Below are positions 7,863 through 14,910 of a stretch of 64,000 nucleotides of DNA, piece by piece. A program made the position numbers and the translations under genes. Within the stretch, counting starts at the first letter, position 1, and the number at the start of each line of letters is the position of its first letter. A model generated the notes under the pieces. The model made no database searches. It was not told where the DNA came from and was given only the letters and a program-made list of their open reading frames with translations. Source of the DNA: Aeromonas bestiarum (lineage in GTDB: Bacteria; Pseudomonadota; Gammaproteobacteria; Enterobacterales; Aeromonadaceae). The stretch lies in NCBI RefSeq assembly GCF_000819745.1, contig NZ_CDDA01000008.1:69223-133222 (forward strand), read 5' to 3'.

Positions 7863-8846
7863 TCAGGGTTGCAGCCACTGGCTGCAGTCACGGCTTCGGG
7901 ATTGATGCAGTGCGCCCATATCTTGCTTCATTTCATCGGCATTTAGCCAGCGTTCTGGCAGGGGGCTGATCCGCACCCGGATGTCGGCGGTCCGCCCGGT
8001 GGGGGCGTGCGCATCGCTCTGCGGTTCTGTCTCTGGCACGACCAGTGCCACCTTGAGTGCCGGGTTGCGGCTGGCGATGCGGCTGGCTAGCCCCAACCCT
8101 CCCTCGACGTGGAAGTTGCCGGCGATGTGCATGATACGTTGGCCCGGGTGGCTGCGCAGGTAGTCCACCATGCTCTCGGCCATGGTGTCGTCCCAGCTGG
8201 TCTGGGCGGCGAAGCGGCGGGCGTTGCCATCGGCATCACCGTGGTGGAGCGAGGCCATGAATTTCTGGCGATAAGGATCATCGGTGAGCGTGAGTTCGCG
8301 GGCGAGCTGGCTGCGACGACTGGCGGGCAGCTTGTCCAGCCAGGCGGACCCTTCCTGACCGACACAGCTTACCAGCGGTTTGGGGGCGTTGGCTGCGATG
8401 ACAGGCAGATGGTGCTGTTTGGCGAACTCCACCAGCGGGCGATAGTCGCTCTGGTAGTTGGGCCAGGCGTTGCCATCGCGAATGAGGGCCGCCTCACCTA
8501 TGCGTCCGGCCAGATAGGCATCCACCACGGCTTGATCGGCACGGCTGAACTGCTCCATGGAGAGTGCCAGCCCGCGGCCATCGGCCCGGGAGGTATTGGC
8601 CAGCCCCGCCAGCAGGCGGGCCTGCAGCAGGTGCACGGCCGGATGGGTATGCAGCTCGCCCACCAGCACTATGTCGGCGTCCGCCACCCTGGCCACCGCC
8701 TGGGTCAGCGTCAGTTCACCTTGGCCGGCATCGGTCTGGCCCGCGCTGAGCCGATAGTGGTAGAGGGTGCCGGCATCGTTATCGGGCACTGTCGTGCAGG
8801 CGGCCAGCAGCAGGGGAAGGGTGAACAGGGGCAGTAATCGAGTCAT
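7863..8846 (-). CDS. ChaN-family heme-binding lipoprotein
   Basis: 327 residues with a lipobox (LLLAAC, Cys17) and the ChaN/DUF399 domain. Visible family features are DIVLVGELHTHPAVH near residue 60 and MHIAGNFHVEGG near residue 240, whose His residues match positions used to bind heme in ChaN of Campylobacter. In Pseudomonas and Campylobacter such lipoproteins are iron-regulated and lie next to heme receptors. Here the gene is divergent from a TonB-dependent heme receptor with a Fur-like box between, so a role in periplasmic or outer-membrane heme capture is likely. Confidence 0.85.
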   Translation of the reverse strand: MTRLLPLFTLPLLLAACTTVPDNDAGTLYHYRLSAGQTDAGQGELTLTQAVARVADADIVLVGELHTHPAVHLLQARLLAGLANTSRADGRGLALSMEQFSRADQAVVDAYLAGRIGEAALIRDGNAWPNYQSDYRPLVEFAKQHHLPVIAANAPKPLVSCVGQEGSAWLDKLPASRRSQLARELTLTDDPYRQKFMASLHHGDADGNARRFAAQTSWDDTMAESMVDYLRSHPGQRIMHIAGNFHVEGGLGLASRIASRNPALKVALVVPETEPQSDAHAPTGRTADIRVRISPLPERWLNADEMKQDMGALHQSRSRDCSQWLQP

Positions 8847-8941
8847 GGTATCTCACAACGAAGCAGAGCCAGAGCCATACAATGGCAGCATGGCGGGCCG
8901 GAAAACAGAGGGGAATAGTGTAGAACCTAATCACGACAAAA

Positions 8942-8959
8942 GAAAATGAGAATGATTCC
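8942..8959. promoter_or_regulatory. Fur-like box between chaN-like gene and heme receptor
   Basis: GAAAATGAGAATGATTCC, read as three hexamers related to GATAAT (5/6, 5/6 and 3/6 matches). It sits 75 bp upstream of the receptor start and 95 bp upstream of the chaN start, so one site could control both. Confidence 0.55.
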
Positions 8960-9033
8960 GTTTATTATTGATCTTTGTTGTGGGCTGAGTAATATGCCAG
9001 CTGTTTGATAACAGTTCTCAATAAGGATTTGCA

Positions 9034-11127
9034 GTGGCCCATAACAACACCCTATCGCTGGTTGCCCTTGCCGTAGCAGCCGGTCTCGCTTCCCCGGTCT
9101 TCGCGGCGGACAAGAAAGCAGATGAAGTCATGGTCGTCAGCGGCTCACGGATGGAGCAAAAACTGGAGGATGTCTCCGGCCCCATCTCGGTGATCACGGC
9201 CGAACAGATTGAAGAGCAGGTGGTGAGCAACGTCGCCGACCTGTTCCGTTACGAGCCGGGCGTCACCGCCCTCGGCGGCGCCGGCGATGCCCAGACCTTC
9301 ATCATCCGCGGCATGGGTGAGAACCGGGTCAAGATAGTGCGTGATGGCGTGCGCCAGAACGACGCCTACAAGAACGGCGGCGTGGGCCAGAGCTATTTCG
9401 ACACCGACATGATCAAGCAGATCGAGGTGGCCAAGGGGCCTGCCTCGGCAGCCTATGGCTCAGATGCGCTGGGGGGCGTCATCGCCATCACCACCAAGGA
9501 TGCCGGCGACTTCCTGAAGGGCCGCGACAGCTATCTGGACGCTACCACCGGCTATGCCTCCAGCAGTCACCAGAAGATGGCCGGCTTCACCGGCGCCCTG
9601 CGCAGCGGCGAGTTCGAGAACCTGCTGCGCTACACCTGGCGTGACGGCGGTGTGACCCAGAACTACGACGGCGACAAGAACGAATTCGACATCGCCAGCC
9701 AGGCCGTGCTGTTCAAGAGCAAGTGGAACCTGAGCGAGGATCAGTTCCTCAAGCTGACCGTCGACTACTTCAGCGAAGGGCAGGATCCGGATGCCGTCGA
9801 TCTCACCAAGGCCGCCTCCGTCTTCAATCAGCCGATCACCGACAAGGACACGGACAACCTCTCGCTGGTGCTGGATCACGGCATCGCCCTGAACGCGCCC
9901 TGGGTCGATCGCATCGACAGCAAGATCTACTACGCCCGCACCAAGCAGACCCTGGATCAGTACGCCTCGTCCAAGTACCCGGTCAAGCCGACCAACCCCT
10001 ATGTGACCAAGAACTCGCTAGACAGCAACGGCTTCGAACAGAAGAGCCTGGGCGCCCAGGTGAAATTCAGCAAGGCGCTGGCCAGTCAGCGTCTGGCCTG
10101 GGGCCTGGAGTATGAGCATACCGACAACGAGCGGACCCGCTTCAAGGCGCCGACCGTGCCGGGGGACTTCGTCGGCTACAACGAGTTGAGCTTCCCTTCC
10201 ACCACCAGCGAGCACGGTGCCCTGTGGGCCTTCGACGAAATCAAGCTTGGCGAGCGCTGGGTGCTGACCCCGGGTGCCCGTTACGACTATTACCAGATGA
10301 CGCCGGATGAGGATCCCGCCTACACGGGTGAGAAGCTCAAGCAGTTCTCCGAAGGGGAGTTCTCGCCCAAGCTGGGACTGGTGTTCAAGGCGCACGAGGC
10401 GGCCAACCTGTTCGCCCAGTACAGCCACGGCTTCAAGGCGCCCATGTATGACAACGCCTTCTCCACCCTGAACCATCAGGCATACGGTTATCGCATCGAG
10501 CCGAACCCGAACCTCAAGCCCGAGAGCAGCGACGGCATCGATCTGGGGGTGCGCGGCAGCGCCGGCGGTTTCAGCTATGAAGTGGCGACCTTCTACAACA
10601 AGTTCGATGACTTCATCGAGTTGACCGAGATCGGCACCGAGGGCCGAACCGCGCTGTATCAGTACCAGAATCTGGACAAGGCGACCACCAAGGGGGCCGA
10701 GGCCAAGGCGGATTACTGGCTCAATGATCTGGTCAACGTCTGGGGCAACCTGGCCTACATCGAGGGCAAGGATGGCGACGGCAACTACATCAACAGTCTG
10801 AGCCCGCTCAAGGGGGCCTTGGGGATGCGACTGGAGCAGTCCAACTGGAACATCAACACGGCGCTGCGCTTTGCCGACGACATGAGCAAGGTGGGCAAGG
10901 ATGCCAAGGGCAACGACAACATCAAGAGCGCTGGCTGGGGCGTGGTGGACATCTATGCCCAGTTCAAACCGATGCAGGATCTGCAGCTCAACGTCGGCGT
11001 CTTCAACCTGTTTGACAAGGAGTACGTCAGCTACGAGAACATCACAGGCCAGAGTGCCAGCGCCAACACCAGCAACCAGACAGAGCCGGGCCGCAACCTG
11101 AGCGCACGGGTCAAGTACATCTTCTGA
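9034..11127 (+). CDS. TonB-dependent outer-membrane heme receptor
   Basis: 697 residues: signal peptide 1 to about 24, a TonB-box-like segment (DEVMVVSGSR), a plug domain (about 40-160) and a 22-strand barrel ending in aromatic F697. Heme-receptor hallmarks are FKAP at 467-470, NPNL at 491-494 and His481 between them, as in HemR/HutA/HuvA. The start is GTG 9034, with AAGGA 7 bases upstream and the signal peptide directly after it. It would import heme into the periplasm for HutB. No TonB-ExbBD genes adjoin. Confidence 0.9.
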   Translation: MAHNNTLSLVALAVAAGLASPVFAADKKADEVMVVSGSRMEQKLEDVSGPISVITAEQIEEQVVSNVADLFRYEPGVTALGGAGDAQTFIIRGMGENRVKIVRDGVRQNDAYKNGGVGQSYFDTDMIKQIEVAKGPASAAYGSDALGGVIAITTKDAGDFLKGRDSYLDATTGYASSSHQKMAGFTGALRSGEFENLLRYTWRDGGVTQNYDGDKNEFDIASQAVLFKSKWNLSEDQFLKLTVDYFSEGQDPDAVDLTKAASVFNQPITDKDTDNLSLVLDHGIALNAPWVDRIDSKIYYARTKQTLDQYASSKYPVKPTNPYVTKNSLDSNGFEQKSLGAQVKFSKALASQRLAWGLEYEHTDNERTRFKAPTVPGDFVGYNELSFPSTTSEHGALWAFDEIKLGERWVLTPGARYDYYQMTPDEDPAYTGEKLKQFSEGEFSPKLGLVFKAHEAANLFAQYSHGFKAPMYDNAFSTLNHQAYGYRIEPNPNLKPESSDGIDLGVRGSAGGFSYEVATFYNKFDDFIELTEIGTEGRTALYQYQNLDKATTKGAEAKADYWLNDLVNVWGNLAYIEGKDGDGNYINSLSPLKGALGMRLEQSNWNINTALRFADDMSKVGKDAKGNDNIKSAGWGVVDIYAQFKPMQDLQLNVGVFNLFDKEYVSYENITGQSASANTSNQTEPGRNLSARVKYIF

Positions 11128-11154
11128 TCCCACAGCACGGCAGTACATTGAGCA

Positions 11155-11177
11155 GGGGGCCGTCAGGCCCCTTTTTC
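11155..11177 (+). terminator. Terminator after heme receptor
   Basis: Stem GGGGCC/GGCCCC with a GTCA loop, then five T. Confidence 0.85.
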
Positions 11178-11211
11178 GTGGGGTGAAACCGGCCCATGCC
11201 AGCTAAATGGC

Positions 11212-11303
11212 AGCCAAAAAGAAACCCGCCAGAAGCGGGTGGAAGGATTGCAACACTAACCAGGAGGAGGTGTTACTCAATAGACACCGGCCTTGCGGCA
11301 ATA
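11212..11303 (-). ncRNA. Candidate small RNA with C/U-rich loop
   Basis: On the minus strand three stem-loops follow one another without an ORF: GCC-GCAA-GGC (11290-11299), a 7-bp stem GTAACAC/GTGTTGC enclosing the loop CTCCTCCTGGTTA (11250-11276), and an intrinsic terminator ACCCGC/GCGGGT with a TTTCTTTTT tail (11213-11240). A -10-like TAAAAT at 11309-11314 would start a transcript near 11303, but I see no good -35. The loop is complementary to ribosome-binding sites (AGGAGGAG), a hallmark of trans-acting regulators. It lies in reverse orientation between heme receptor and MFS gene. I do not recognise a named family. Confidence 0.4.
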
Positions 11304-11409
11304 GTTCAATTTTATTGATGTTTTTCATTTCGGCTTGCGCCTGGCTCGCAGGATCCCCGTCCTAAAATCGGTTATCATTTGTGCCCCTTCTGCTCGTTGT
11401 CGAGGATCT

Positions 11410-12534
11410 ATGCCCGCCTTCTCCTGGTTAGCCCTGTTCTTTGGCGCCTTCTACTTCGTCTATGGCGCCTACCTGCCGTTCTGGTCGCTCTGGCTGGAGG
11501 GCATAGGCGTGAGCGCCGAGATGATAGGTCTGCTGCTGGGGGCCGGGATGGCGATCCGCTTTGCCGGCAACCTCTTGGTTATGGGGCAGATCAAGGGAGC
11601 CGGGCACCTGCTGCCCGTTACCCGGCTGCTCTGTCTGCTGAGCCTGCTGGCCTTCCTCGGCTTTTATCTGAGTCACAGCCTCTGGTGGCTGGTGGGGCTG
11701 ACCCTGGTGGCGAACTTCATCTACCCGACCCTGATGCCGGTGGGGGAGGCGCTTGCCACCCGCATGGTGGTGCAGGCACACCTCGACTACGGCAAGGTGC
11801 GGCTGTGCGGCTCCTTTGCCTTCATAGTCGCGTCGACCCTGGTGGGGGCTCTGGTGGGCAATTTTGGCAGCGACTGGGTGCTGCACACCATGGTGGCAGG
11901 GCTGGTGCTGATGTTGCTGCTCAGCTGGCTGCCGCTGCATCCGGCGCCGCGGGACATTCAGGGGGAGCGGGCGAAAGCCTCCTTGCTCGATACCCTCAAG
12001 TCCCCCTCGGTGCGCCGCTTCCTGCTGATCTCGGCCCTGCTGCAGGGCAGCCATGCCGCCTACTACGGTTTCAGCGCCATGCACTGGAAGGCGGCGGGTT
12101 ACAGCGGCACCACCATAGGCTATCTGTGGGCGCTGGGGGTGGTGGCGGAGATCGGCATGTTCGCCGCCGACAAGCGCTTCCTCAACCGGTTCGGCGCCCA
12201 GACCCTGTTTCTGGTGGGGGCGATCGGGTGCGTGGTGCGCTGGATCCTGCTCGGTGCCTCCACCGAGATCCTGGTGCTGGTGGCGGGCCAGCTGCTCCAT
12301 GCGGTCACCTTCTGTGTCAGCCACCTCGGCGCCGTGCGCTTCATGACCCGTCAGCTGCCGGCCGAGCAGTTGATCCCCACCCAGGCGCTCTATGCGGCGC
12401 TCGGTCTCGGCATGACGGTGGCCGCCCTGATGACCCTGTGCGGCCTGCTGTTCGAGCCGCTGGGTGGCGGCATCTTCTTCATCATGGTGCTGGTGGTGGT
12501 GCCCGTCTTCTTCCTGCGGCTGCGCACTGGCTAG
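11410..12534 (+). CDS. MFS transporter, HcaT/LacY-like (3-phenylpropionate permease family)
   Basis: 374 residues with about 12 transmembrane helices and short loops. Family features of the MFS_1-like/HcaT group include the N-terminal FFGAFYFVYGAYLPFWSLWL, with a VGEALATR stretch near residue 120 and HYxxY-like packing around residues 215-225 (SHAAYYGFSAMHW). ATG 11410 has CGAGGA upstream, and helix 1 begins at once; the longer upstream frame is polar. The substrate is uncertain; homologues are often annotated as phenylpropionate transporters without proof. It has its own terminator. Confidence 0.8.
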   Translation: MPAFSWLALFFGAFYFVYGAYLPFWSLWLEGIGVSAEMIGLLLGAGMAIRFAGNLLVMGQIKGAGHLLPVTRLLCLLSLLAFLGFYLSHSLWWLVGLTLVANFIYPTLMPVGEALATRMVVQAHLDYGKVRLCGSFAFIVASTLVGALVGNFGSDWVLHTMVAGLVLMLLLSWLPLHPAPRDIQGERAKASLLDTLKSPSVRRFLLISALLQGSHAAYYGFSAMHWKAAGYSGTTIGYLWALGVVAEIGMFAADKRFLNRFGAQTLFLVGAIGCVVRWILLGASTEILVLVAGQLLHAVTFCVSHLGAVRFMTRQLPAEQLIPTQALYAALGLGMTVAALMTLCGLLFEPLGGGIFFIMVLVVVPVFFLRLRTG

Positions 12535-12580
12535 GTGGCGTCAGCCTGAGCCGGATGGAAGATGAAGGCGCCAGCCGGAG

Positions 12581-12608
12581 AAAAGGGGAGCATATGCTCC
12601 CCTTTTTT
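12581..12608 (+). terminator. Terminator after MFS gene
   Basis: Perfect palindrome GGGGAGCATATGCTCCCC flanked by A-run and T-run. It could also stop the convergent peptidase transcript. Confidence 0.9.
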
Positions 12609-12621
12609 CATGGTACTTGCG

Positions 12622-13830
12622 TCACTCCTGCTCGCTCAGATAGCGGCGGATCAGGGATTGCCAGACCTCATTGCCCAAGGTGCCCGCCAGCAGTGCGCTG
12701 GAGGAGGCATCGAAGCGGCCGTCCTCTTGCCAGGAGAGGCGTGGCAAGAGTGCCGACAGGGTGCGGTGATGAGGTTGCAGGGCCAGCTCCAGCGCCTCCC
12801 AGAAGGCGCTCCCCTTGAGGTAGAAGAGGGGATAGTAGGAGAGATCCCCCACCTTGACCGCATCATTGGCCCGATAGAGACCTGCATCGGCATGGGGCAA
12901 GCGGGCACCATGCTGCGCCAGCTCGTCGGCGGCCGTGGTGCTGTGCAGGCGGAAGCGGCGCAGCGACTTGATGGCAAGGTACTCTGCCAGGCTCTCGGCG
13001 ACCCAGGTCGGTCTGGAGCGAGTGTCGAGCATGTGCACCGCCTCGTGGGCACTGGTGCGCAGCAGACGCAGTGGGGCATCGGCAGTGGGCTGGTTGTCGC
13101 TGACCGGATAGTTGGCGACAGCCGCCCCGGCCCCGGCGGCGTCCCCCAGCGAGTGGGTACTGATGTCGCGCGCCAGCCACACCAGCTGCCAGGGTTGGCG
13201 CGCGGGCGGGGCATCGAGCTGGAAGGCGAGGTAATCGACAATGGCCTCCAGCTGCTTTTGCAACTGTGGGATGTCCAGTGCGTCGGCCATCCGATCATGA
13301 TGAATTTGCAGACGGGATCCCTGCTGCAACCGGGGTGTCGCGGGCAGGGCGAAGGGCAGGATCAGCGGCGGTTCCTTCATGCCGGGCAGGGGACTGCACC
13401 GGCCATCCGGCAGACAGACCCGGCCCGGTTCTGCGCCCTGTTGGCGTGGAAAATCGCCCCATTCGGTGACCAGCCAGCCGCCTTGCGGAAAGTAGAGGTT
13501 CTGCTGTGCCGAGGCATCGGCCCCGGTTGCCGGCACGGGCTTGAGCGTTATCTGCCAGCTCAGCTCGCGGCACTTGATGGGCTGATCCGGCGTGACTCTG
13601 GCGCCGCTCTCCAGACAGGTGAGGGTAGGCAGCGCCCGCTGTGCTGTGCCACTCAGGGTACGGGCGGGCAGCAGGGTGAACGGCTGCGTCCCTTCCGGGG
13701 TGAAGCGAACCAGCAGGGTGTCAGGCCTGGCGCCGGCCACGAGCTGGTAGCTTGGGCCAGGGATGCCCCCGGCGGCCGCTCCCCACAAGGGGAGCAGCAA
13801 CAGACTCTGGATGACGGTATCAAGGGTCAT
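12622..13830 (-). CDS. Predicted secreted zinc metallopeptidase (gluzincin-like)
   Basis: 402 residues. Residues 1-20 resemble a signal peptide. The zinc motif is H262-E263-A-V-H266, followed by WVAES with E279 as the probable third ligand, an arrangement seen in M1/M61-like 'MA' clan peptidases (WxxEGxA). Cysteines at about 72, 87, 139 and 144 lie in the N-terminal half and suggest disulfides, consistent with export. The C-terminal half is helical. I know no named family for it. It is the last gene of a tight operon with an XRE regulator and a DUF2975 membrane protein (17-bp and 7-bp gaps), so those two may control its expression. Confidence 0.65.
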   Translation of the reverse strand: MTLDTVIQSLLLLPLWGAAAGGIPGPSYQLVAGARPDTLLVRFTPEGTQPFTLLPARTLSGTAQRALPTLTCLESGARVTPDQPIKCRELSWQITLKPVPATGADASAQQNLYFPQGGWLVTEWGDFPRQQGAEPGRVCLPDGRCSPLPGMKEPPLILPFALPATPRLQQGSRLQIHHDRMADALDIPQLQKQLEAIVDYLAFQLDAPPARQPWQLVWLARDISTHSLGDAAGAGAAVANYPVSDNQPTADAPLRLLRTSAHEAVHMLDTRSRPTWVAESLAEYLAIKSLRRFRLHSTTAADELAQHGARLPHADAGLYRANDAVKVGDLSYYPLFYLKGSAFWEALELALQPHHRTLSALLPRLSWQEDGRFDASSSALLAGTLGNEVWQSLIRRYLSEQE

Positions 13831-13847
13831 GGCGGTATTCCTGCGGG

Positions 13848-14057
13848 TTAGCGCTCCTGCTCATAGCCCAGCAGGTCGCCCGGCTGGCAGCCCAGCTCGC
13901 GGCAGATGGCTTCCAGGGTGGAGAAGCGGACCGCCTTGGCGTGGCCGTTCTTGAGAATGGAGAGGTTGGCCTCTGTGATGTCGACCCGCTGGGCCAGTTC
14001 ACGGGCTGTCATCTTGCGCTCGGCCAGCAGAGCATCGAGCCGGATTATGATGGGCAT
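13848..14057 (-). CDS. XRE-family transcriptional regulator, YozG-like
   Basis: 69 residues consisting of a single Cro/C1-type helix-turn-helix (helices around LAQRVDITEANLSILKNGHA, residues about 21-40) with no effector domain, the small form often paired with DUF2975 membrane proteins. It starts 7 bp after the DUF2975 stop. The palindromes upstream of the operon (14742-14815) are its likely operators, giving autoregulation; this is inferred. Confidence 0.85.
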   Translation of the reverse strand: MPIIIRLDALLAERKMTARELAQRVDITEANLSILKNGHAKAVRFSTLEAICRELGCQPGDLLGYEQER

Positions 14058-14064
14058 GGGATCC

Positions 14065-14685
14065 TCACACCGTCAGTTGTTGTTCATCGGCCAGCTGTTT
14101 GGCCTCGCGCATCACCAGAGCCAGTGCCGAGACAATCAAGCCGGCCAGCAGCAACTGGAAGTCCGATGAGCCTATGTTGATAGTGCCGTGCAGCTCGGGG
14201 CCTGGCAGGGTGAGCACTGTGTCCAGCAGCGGGGTCGTGATGATCTTGGTGACGAAGCTGGCGCACAGCAGCAGGCCGATCAACCGGTAGCGGCGGATCT
14301 GGCTGAAGGTGAACAGCATGGCGTGCCGATAGCCGCGAAACAGCTGGTGCAGTTGCCACAGGATCAGCATGAACACCAGATCCGGCAGCAGCATGACCAG
14401 GGTAGCCTGCAGGCGCGTGCCAAGGTCAAGCGGATAGTCGCTGAGCGAGGGGGTGGGGACGGCCTGTTGGACGGCGGTAGCCTCCCCCACGGTCAGCGGC
14501 ACGCCGTTGAGCACCTTGTCACCCTCCTGAGCCAGCGCACTGATCAGCTCGTCCTGCAGGTAGTCGCTGCCACCGAGCAGATGGGACCAGGTGCCCAGCA
14601 CCGTCATGATCGGGGTGGCCAGCAGGGCGAACAGCAGGATCCATTCGATCAGGCTGCTCATGCGTTCGAGCTTGTTGTATTTCAT
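14065..14685 (-). CDS. DUF2975 family membrane protein
   Basis: 206 residues with four hydrophobic helices (about 10-33, 110-130, 145-165, 170-190) and a large extracytoplasmic loop between helices 1 and 2. This matches DUF2975, a family almost always beside a small XRE regulator, as here. ATG 14685 has GAGG 10 bases upstream; the longer frame is not supported. DUF2975 proteins are suspected to sense something and modulate the partner regulator, but the mechanism is unproven. Confidence 0.8.
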   Translation of the reverse strand: MKYNKLERMSSLIEWILLFALLATPIMTVLGTWSHLLGGSDYLQDELISALAQEGDKVLNGVPLTVGEATAVQQAVPTPSLSDYPLDLGTRLQATLVMLLPDLVFMLILWQLHQLFRGYRHAMLFTFSQIRRYRLIGLLLCASFVTKIITTPLLDTVLTLPGPELHGTINIGSSDFQLLLAGLIVSALALVMREAKQLADEQQLTV

Positions 14686-14741
14686 CCTAACTACCTCGTG
14701 ATAGATGCCATGGGCCGCACAGTGCGGTATTTGCTTACTGT

Positions 14742-14815
14742 TTATCGATAACCTGACGCCAATGTTTATCGTTTTTCGATATTCAGTCAAGGGGTTTTTT
14801 ATTGAAAAACGATAA
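14742..14815. promoter_or_regulatory. Palindromic operator cluster upstream of DUF2975-XRE operon
   Basis: Three related sites: TTATCGATAA (14742-14751), the palindrome TATCGTTTTTCGATA (14767-14781) and an inverted half-copy ending TGAAAAACGATAA (14803-14815). They share the half-site TATCG. They lie between the operon start and the divergent hybrid-kinase gene and are good candidates for the XRE protein. Confidence 0.55.
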
Positions 14816-14910
14816 GGCGTGATGCAGAAGAAGGAGATGACATTTTCCGGGCACCTCTCTAGACTGGCAGCTGCCGCGCTTAAATATTCAACATGGACAA
14901 GAGGTTACAG

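Noticed and set aside
11270..11366. Short plus-strand ORF after AGGAGGAGG in the heme receptor downstream region
   Set aside because: The purine-rich site runs directly into the GTG with no spacing, and the 31-codon frame shows no signal; the sequence is better explained as the complement of a C-rich RNA loop.
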